NCBI GenBank assembly: GCA_020555865.1
Contig: JAJCJJ010000006.1
Span: forward strand, 105,347 to 169,346
DNA from: a bacterium 210917-DFI.7.65
Lineage (GTDB): Bacteria > Bacillota > Clostridia > Oscillospirales > Oscillospiraceae
DNA: 64,000 bases
Direction of reading: 5' to 3'
A program made the position numbers and the translations under genes. The notes beneath the pieces were generated by a model, which was not told the DNA's origin, did not search any database, and worked only from the letters and a program-made list of their open reading frames with translations. Positions 58,859 to 64,000 of this stretch are shown here, piece after piece. Position 1 is the first letter of the stretch, and the number at the start of each line of letters is the position of its first letter.

Positions 58859-59593
58859 ATGCTGACACCGCAGGAAGTTTCCACCCATGTATTCTCCAAA
58901 GCACGCATGGGCGGCTATAATATGGCCATGGTGGACGAGTTCCTGGACACCCTGACCGAGGACTACACCACGCTTTACAAGGAAAACGCCGCGCTGAAGG
59001 CAAAGCTGAAGGTGCTGGTAGACAAGGTGGAAGAATATCGTGCCACCGAGGACTCCATGCGCGCAACGCTCCTGACCGCCCAGAAGATGGCCAGTCAGAT
59101 GGTGCAGGAGGCCGAAAAGGAAAAGGCCGACCTGCTCGCCGCCGCCGAAAGCGAAATGGGCGCACGCAAAGCTGCTCTGGAAGCGGAGATCGCCGCCGAA
59201 AGCGAGCGGCTGCGTCTGGCAAAGGAAGAAAGCGCCGCATTTATTGCCAATATGCGCCGCCTGTGCAGCAGCGAGTTGGAATTTCTCGACGGTGTACCCG
59301 AAATCCAGGTAAGCGCTCCCTCGGCCCAGGCCGTGCAGGACGCCAGCGTGGATGAGCAGGTGCACTCCATTGAATCCTCCGTCCTGTCTTCTTTCGCCGA
59401 ACCGGAGGCGCCGGCTGAAACGCAGGCCGAAACCGAACCGGAACCGGCAGAGATCCCTGCCGGGGACGCCCTTGCATCGGAAGAAGCGGACACTCCCCAT
59501 CCGGATGCCTCCGAGGATCTGGAGGCCACCCGCCGCATCGATTTCGGCGACCTGAAATTCGGCCGCAATTACAAATCCAAACCCAACTCATAA
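58859..59593 (+). CDS. divIVA: DivIVA-family protein
   Basis: 244 residues. The N-terminal lipid-binding region (LTPQEVSTHVFSKARMGGYN) is followed by a long coiled coil (about 25-135) with AEKEKADLL heptads, and an acidic, Pro/Glu/Ala-rich disordered tail. DivIVA marks curved membrane at septa and poles. yggT and ylmH, often found between sepF and divIVA, are absent here. Confidence 0.95.
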   Translation: MLTPQEVSTHVFSKARMGGYNMAMVDEFLDTLTEDYTTLYKENAALKAKLKVLVDKVEEYRATEDSMRATLLTAQKMASQMVQEAEKEKADLLAAAESEMGARKAALEAEIAAESERLRLAKEESAAFIANMRRLCSSELEFLDGVPEIQVSAPSAQAVQDASVDEQVHSIESSVLSSFAEPEAPAETQAETEPEPAEIPAGDALASEEADTPHPDASEDLEATRRIDFGDLKFGRNYKSKPNS

Positions 59594-59597
59594 TGCC

Positions 59598-59625
59598 TAA
59601 GACGGCGGCGCCTGCCGCCGTCTTA
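59598..59625 (+). terminator. Hairpin after divIVA
   Basis: TAAGACGGCGGC pairs with GCCGCCGTCTTA around 4 nt. There is no real T run, so termination would be partial and the HAD gene could still be reached. Confidence 0.5.
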
Positions 59626-59657
59626 TCGGTTTCACGGCCCGGAAAGGAGTGGTTCCC

Positions 59658-60548
59658 ATGGCGCCGCAGCCCATTATCGCCTTGATGTATGACTTCGACA
59701 ATACCCTCAGCACCGAAGACATGCAGGATTATTCTTTTATTCCCTCCCTCGGCTTGTCCGTGCCTGCGTTCTGGCAGCTGGCCAATGAGTTCGGCCGCCG
59801 GGAACGCATGGACGGTATTCTGGCTTACATGTTCACCATGATTCGCGAAGCGCATCGCTGCGGCCGTCCGCTGACCCGGCATCAGCTCACGGAAGCAGGA
59901 CGGGACATCCGGCTCTTCCCCGGCGTAGAGGGGTGGTTTGGGCGCATTAACGCCTTTGGCGCCTCCCTCGGCGTCACAGTAGAGCATTATATCATTTCCT
60001 CCGGACTCAAGGAGATTCTGGAGGGGTGCTCCATTGGTGCGGAATTTAAAGAGATCTTCGCCAGCGAGTTTTATTACGGCGAGGACGGTGAGGCCGCCTG
60101 GCCCAAGCTGGCTGTCAACTACACCTCGAAAACCCAGTTCGTCTACCGCATCAACAAAGGCGTGCTGGACGTGTCCGACGACAAAACACTCAACGACTCC
60201 ATGCCTGACGACAGCAAACGCGTCCCCTTTACCAATATGATCTATTTGGGCGATGGGCTCTCCGACGTACCCTGCATGAAAATGATGCAGTCCTACGGCG
60301 GCGCCAGCATCGCCGTTTATAAGGAGATGGGCCAGAGTGTCAAGGACCTGCTTGAGCGCGGACGGGTAGATTACATCTATCCTGCCGACTACCGCGAAGG
60401 CACAGGGCTGGATCGGACGGTTAAAAACATTATCCGGAAAATGGCCACCGCCGACGCGCTCAGCGAAGAAAACGCCCGCCAGCTGCAGATGATCCGGCGC
60501 TCCGAGGAGCTTTCCGGACAGATCACATTGGAACAGATGGACCGCTGA
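59658..60548 (+). CDS. HAD-superfamily phosphatase-like protein
   Basis: 296 residues from the ATG at 59658 (AAAGGAG 8 nt upstream). Motif I is DFDNTLS near residue 12 (nucleophile and acid Asp), motif II is ISSG near residue 115, and motif IV is YLGDGLSDVP near residue 197. It resembles the HAD-IB, phosphoserine-phosphatase-like branch. A large helical cap lies between motifs I and II. Substrate unknown. Confidence 0.9.
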   Translation: MAPQPIIALMYDFDNTLSTEDMQDYSFIPSLGLSVPAFWQLANEFGRRERMDGILAYMFTMIREAHRCGRPLTRHQLTEAGRDIRLFPGVEGWFGRINAFGASLGVTVEHYIISSGLKEILEGCSIGAEFKEIFASEFYYGEDGEAAWPKLAVNYTSKTQFVYRINKGVLDVSDDKTLNDSMPDDSKRVPFTNMIYLGDGLSDVPCMKMMQSYGGASIAVYKEMGQSVKDLLERGRVDYIYPADYREGTGLDRTVKNIIRKMATADALSEENARQLQMIRRSEELSGQITLEQMDR

Positions 60549-60552
60549 ACCA

Positions 60553-60588
60553 AAAGCGCGCCCCCGAAATAAGACGGGGGCGCGCTTT
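60553..60588. terminator. Bidirectional terminator between the HAD and DUF2200 genes
   Basis: AAAGCGCGCCCCCG pairs perfectly with CGGGGGCGCGCTTT around 8 nt, with T runs on both strands. Confidence 0.85.
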
Positions 60589-60621
60589 CTGTTCCTGTTT
60601 TGCACCCGTGGGCCGGGGCCG

Positions 60622-60978
60622 TCACGCCCCGCCGCGCAGGATCTTTTCCATGGGTTTGCCTTTGGCCAACTCGTCAATCAGCTTGTCCAGGCGGCGGATC
60701 TCCTGCAGCAGCGGTTCTTGAATCTCTTCCACCCGCACGCCGCACACGCCGCCTCGGATCTCCTCTCGGCGCTCATTCAGATGAGGCGCCTGCCGGAAAA
60801 AATCACCGTAGGAGATTGCCCCTTGCGCAAGAGCACACAACTCCTCACGGGAATACCCGGTCAGCCAGCAGATGACGGTATCCACCTCTGCCTGTGTCCG
60901 CCCTTTTCGCACCGCCTTTTGCACCAACAGGGGATATATTTTCCCCAGCTTCATTTGGTAAATGCTCTCTTTCTCCAC
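60622..60978 (-). CDS. DUF2200-family protein
   Basis: 118 residues from GTG at 60978, behind GGAGGGGG. It matches the DUF2200 pattern: YQMKLGKIYPLLVQKA near the start, VICWLTGY, and ICGVRVEEI-like CGVRVEEIQEPLLQEIR. The family is small, cytoplasmic and of unknown function. It is convergent with the HAD gene and lies downstream of YQLNQW protein 3. Confidence 0.9.
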   Translation of the reverse strand: MEKESIYQMKLGKIYPLLVQKAVRKGRTQAEVDTVICWLTGYSREELCALAQGAISYGDFFRQAPHLNERREEIRGGVCGVRVEEIQEPLLQEIRRLDKLIDELAKGKPMEKILRGGA

Positions 60979-61101
60979 AGGTTCCCCCTCCTTCCCCCCG
61001 CGAACAGCGCCGCGGCAGTTTTTTCTATTATACCCGCCGTCAACAGCAACACGCAACCAAAAATTTCGCTTTGTTGTGCCCATTTAGATTCCGTGCGGGT
61101 T

Positions 61102-61668
61102 TTACCGCATGCCCAGAACGGTGATTTTGCTGCCGGCATTCATCGTATAACTTTCATGACTGGGCCGCAGATGCAGAGTCTCCAGGGCATCGTAAGAAAT
61201 GCCGTCGGCGCTGGCAGTGATACACTGATAAGGGCACACTGTCTGCAGCGTATGCGCCCCGCAGCCGAAAATTTGAAATTCCACCCGTGTGAGCGCCGTA
61301 CTATGAAAATCACAGGACAGCATCCCGCCCAAAGATTTACTGGAATTGGATGTTACATAACCGCGGCTGGTGGCGGCCTCGGGATCCCGATTGGGGTAAA
61401 GCAGCATATAGCCGCTGCCCTGGAGCTGAAAATCTGCAAAGATATACTGCCACGCGCCCCAGTCGATGCCGCTCACGTCCATATCGAACACCGCTGCGCC
61501 TTTAATCGGCCGATCCACCGTAAAGGTATTCAGCTTTGTGATCGTCGGGCGCTCCGTCAGCGTCTGCAGCGCTGCGTCCAGTCTGGCGTTGTCCGCATTG
61601 AAATCCTCCATCAGCACCCGGTCCGGCTTTTCCCATTGGTTCAGTTGAAAATGATCTGTCTTATACAA
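61102..61668 (-). CDS. YQLNQW-family small protein 3, phage-tail-like
   Basis: 188 residues from TTG at 61668 (GGAGG 9 nt upstream); the ATG between them is out of frame. The N-terminus reads HFQLNQWEKPDRVLMEDFN then DNARLDAAL, the same motif as proteins 1 and 2. The rest is beta-rich with SGIDWGAWQYIF and the closing strand AGSKITVLGMR. No export signal is seen. Here the gene lies downstream of, and in the same direction as, an SLH gene, unlike the convergent arrangement of copies 1 and 2. Confidence 0.8.
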   Translation of the reverse strand: MYKTDHFQLNQWEKPDRVLMEDFNADNARLDAALQTLTERPTITKLNTFTVDRPIKGAAVFDMDVSGIDWGAWQYIFADFQLQGSGYMLLYPNRDPEAATSRGYVTSNSSKSLGGMLSCDFHSTALTRVEFQIFGCGAHTLQTVCPYQCITASADGISYDALETLHLRPSHESYTMNAGSKITVLGMR

Positions 61669-61712
61669 TTGAACATACCTCCTCAGAAAAGAATACAGGA
61701 CGGCAAAGGGAG

Positions 61713-61773
61713 AAAAAAACCGCCCTGCACATAAAGTGCAGGGCGGGGGAAAAGTTGTACGTTTCAGTGCAAC
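61713..61773 (-). promoter_or_regulatory. Two-hairpin leader element, copy 3; also terminator of SLH 3
   Basis: On the minus strand GTTG-N12-CAAC (61754-61773), 9 nt, then GCCCTGCAC/GTGCAGGGC with loop TTTAT and seven T (61713-61719). Relative to copies 1 and 2 one stem pair changed from A-T to G-C on both arms. It starts 27 nt after the SLH 3 stop and ends 44 nt before the next start codon. Confidence 0.8.
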
Positions 61774-61799
61774 GCAAATCAACTTTTTATTAGATCAAC

Positions 61800-64000
61800 T
61801 TACTGAACGGAAGTAACATAGACGTAAGACGCATTGTTATTCTCTGCATCATAGATGATAGCAAGCGTAATGTTCTTGCCATCCTTCTTCATCTCATCAA
61901 TGGCAGACAGAGAATCCAGATCATTGTCGGTGGTGTCAACGATCACAGCATTGCTGGTATCGTAGTCATTCGCATTAGCGGTCATAATGCTGCCAGCATA
62001 GCTACTATAGGCAACGTTTGCCACCACAGCCAAATCACCGGTATTCGCGGTATACTTGGTGTTGTTGTTCAACACATATGCGCCGGAGTTATCTTCCACT
62101 TCTTTGGTGTAGAAGCCGGAAGCATTTGTACTGGAACTGTAAAAGTCCTTCACTTCCTCGCCGTTGATGTAAGCATCATAGGTGGTATAGGTCTTGGTCT
62201 TGCCGTCCACAACCACAGAGGTTTTACCCGTGCTCTCAGCAACATAGATGATGTCATCGCTGCTGCTGGTGCTACTGGTAGCACCGCCAGAAACGAACAG
62301 GGTCTTGATGTAAGCGGTAGTGCCGTCCATGTCGATGGTACCCATAACCCATGTTGCATCATTGACTTTCTGGACGCCTTCCTTCACGGTATAGGTGCCG
62401 TCATCGTTGACAAAGATAAACTTCACATCAGAAGTGAAGTATGCCTTATTTGTACCATCCAAAGTCAGGCTCTTATCCTTTTCGGTGATGCGGACACTGC
62501 CTTTCACAAGTGTTGCACCCTCTGCATAAGAAGTGTTGAATGCCTTATTTGTCAAAGTATATTCGTCATCATCATTCACTGTATAAGTGACAAAGCTACC
62601 CTTAGCCAAATTCGTTTTAGCAGTCAGTACCCACTCATGGACTTCACCATCAGAGGTGATCACTTTAGCCATGTCAGTAATTTCGCCATCTACCAAGCTC
62701 TGGTACTCCTTCAGCAGCACAGCCGCCTTGTCCTCATCATCGCTCTGATCGGTAGCATCCATAACATAGCCGTACTGGTCCAGATAGATAACAACATCGT
62801 CCGTATCAGCAGTGTAATTCTGTACACCGGTCTTAGCAATGCCATAGACTTCGCCGCCCGCCGTCAGTTCTTTGTCGCTGTTGTTGACCTTGGTAATGGC
62901 GGCTTCCACCGTCTCGGGGATCGCCACGCTGACTGCAGTGTCGCTCTTGCTGTTGTCGCCCTTGGGGGTGACCAGCACCTTGTCGCCCACCTTCACGTTG
63001 TCATACACATCGTTGAAGCCCTTGGTGTCGTCGTCGGTCAGGGTCAGGGAATGGGTTGCAGCGCCGGTATCCTTATACTCAACTCTCAGCTCACGCTCGT
63101 CGGCCTTGGTGGAGTCTTTGTCCTTCTTGATAGACTTCACTTCGCCCAGATAAGTTGCCACAACAACCACAGTGGTAACTTCATCCTTGTCGTTGGCATA
63201 GAACTCAATGGCCACACCGTTGCCGGTGCCGGAGATAGCCTTGCTGCTATCCAGCAGTGCGGAGATCTCTGCATCCTTCATAGTGTTGGCCTCGCCGCCG
63301 TTGCGGACGATCTTCACTTCATTGTACTTGCCATCTTTCTTGGCAAACTCGCAGCCGGCATCATCGATGTCGTCTGCCAGCTCGGTGCCCTTGAACTCCG
63401 TGGTGTAAGTCAGAACAGCCTTGTCAGCATAGGTGCCGACCTTGTCGTTGTCATAGCTCCACTTGTGTGCGGGACGGCCGAAGGAATCTGCGGTAGTTGC
63501 CGTTTCATTCAGCTCCAGATCGCGGCAGTACTGCTCGGCAAACTGAACGATATAGCCACTGCCGCCTTCTTTTTCAGGATCGTTGTAGATGTTCTTGCCC
63601 CAGTCTCTGCTGGTGGTCACGTTGTAGGCCTTTTTGTTGCCGATCACGATGGAGCTGCCGCCGCCAATATCGATATTGGTCTGAGTATCATACTCCACGA
63701 TGTTGGCCTTCATGGCGTTGAACGCCATCTGAGCGGCCTGCTCACGGGTCAGCTCCTTGGACAGGGAAATATCCTCCATGTCTTCATCCAGATCGGTGTT
63801 CAGCGCCAGCTTGGCCGTGTTGATAGCCCAGCTGTTGCCCACCAGCTTCTCGATTTCAGCATCATAGCCCAGAGCCACCAGCAGCATCTTGGCAAACTGG
63901 GTACCCAGCACGGGAGCAGTGGGGTTGAAACGGCCGTTGCCGTCACCAGCGATAATGCCTGCGTCGGTGCAGTACGCGATTGCGCCAGCACTCCAGCGGT
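61800..64000 (-). CDS. SLH-domain surface protein 3 (N-terminus outside window)
   Basis: About 733 residues; the start lies beyond the right edge. The visible part begins within the second SLH repeat (RWSAGAIAYCTDAGII), continues through repeat 3 (LTREQAAQMAFNAMKAN), and then shows the same body pattern as SLH proteins 1 and 2: VVVATYLGEV, the YLDQYGYVMDA strand, SDGEVHEWVL and repeated Asp/Thr/Ser-rich strands. It ends without a membrane anchor. It is a third paralogue and a likely cell-wall-bound surface protein. Confidence 0.9.
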   Translation of the reverse strand, partial: RWSAGAIAYCTDAGIIAGDGNGRFNPTAPVLGTQFAKMLLVALGYDAEIEKLVGNSWAINTAKLALNTDLDEDMEDISLSKELTREQAAQMAFNAMKANIVEYDTQTNIDIGGGSSIVIGNKKAYNVTTSRDWGKNIYNDPEKEGGSGYIVQFAEQYCRDLELNETATTADSFGRPAHKWSYDNDKVGTYADKAVLTYTTEFKGTELADDIDDAGCEFAKKDGKYNEVKIVRNGGEANTMKDAEISALLDSSKAISGTGNGVAIEFYANDKDEVTTVVVVATYLGEVKSIKKDKDSTKADERELRVEYKDTGAATHSLTLTDDDTKGFNDVYDNVKVGDKVLVTPKGDNSKSDTAVSVAIPETVEAAITKVNNSDKELTAGGEVYGIAKTGVQNYTADTDDVVIYLDQYGYVMDATDQSDDEDKAAVLLKEYQSLVDGEITDMAKVITSDGEVHEWVLTAKTNLAKGSFVTYTVNDDDEYTLTNKAFNTSYAEGATLVKGSVRITEKDKSLTLDGTNKAYFTSDVKFIFVNDDGTYTVKEGVQKVNDATWVMGTIDMDGTTAYIKTLFVSGGATSSTSSSDDIIYVAESTGKTSVVVDGKTKTYTTYDAYINGEEVKDFYSSSTNASGFYTKEVEDNSGAYVLNNNTKYTANTGDLAVVANVAYSSYAGSIMTANANDYDTSNAVIVDTTDNDLDSLSAIDEMKKDGKNITLAIIYDAENNNASYVYVTSVQ

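Overview
The window is typical of an anaerobic, moderately GC-rich Clostridia of the Oscillospiraceae/Ruminococcaceae type. Support for this includes pyruvate:ferredoxin oxidoreductase, large SLH-domain surface proteins with Gram-positive signal peptides, DivIVA/SepF division genes, a LysM-GH18 cortex-lytic-type enzyme, an M-box riboswitch, many TTG/GTG starts behind strong Shine-Dalgarno sequences, and U-tract terminators. Species cannot be named from the sequence. No rRNA, tRNA, CRISPR array or insertion sequence was seen.

Layout. 1-7.7 kb: a pnuC-type transporter (cut by the left edge), a membrane-anchored unknown, pnp and rpsO, a small ferredoxin, an amidase, gdhA and a CBS-domain protein. 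7.9-13.5 kb: degV, then marR - heterodimeric ABC exporter - cdd, read leftward from one strong promoter. 13.5-18.9 kb: a LysM/GH18 hydrolase, a small TTG-started protein ('YQLNQW' protein 1) and SLH protein 1. 18.9-28.3 kb: a leftward gene string pyrE-radC-ybaK-uvrA-unknown-recD2-comF, with mreB behind its own promoter. 28.4-34.4 kb: mgtE under an M-box riboswitch, YQLNQW protein 2 and SLH protein 2. 34.4-38 kb: nifJ. 38.2-43.3 kb: rightward operon comM-unknown-thiI-pncC-alkD. 43.4-46.7 kb: leftward response regulator-kinase-ABC ATPase-permease. 46.9-60.5 kb: long rightward housekeeping string miaB, Zn ribbon, mutS, CPBP, mutL, flavoprotein, small membrane protein, miaA, hfq, HlyD-like, yggS, sepF, divIVA, HAD phosphatase. 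60.6-64 kb: a DUF2200 protein, YQLNQW protein 3 and SLH protein 3 (cut by the right edge).

The most unusual feature is a module present three times: an SLH surface protein next to a small, signal-less, phage-tail-like protein that starts with TTG and shares an N-terminal motif (YQLNQW...DRVL.EDFN.DN). Ahead of each small gene lies the same two-hairpin RNA element: GTTG-N12-CAAC, exactly 9 nt, then a 9-bp terminator stem with a 5-nt loop and a T run. The stem carries a compensatory A-U to G-C change in copy 3. SLH genes 1 and 2 also share a 317-bp upstream region that is almost identical, with four TGTCTACC direct repeats and a long hairpin, plus an identical first 83 residues. Together these look like a duplicated, possibly recombining surface-protein locus with its own RNA-level control. 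The role of the small proteins and of the leader is unknown.
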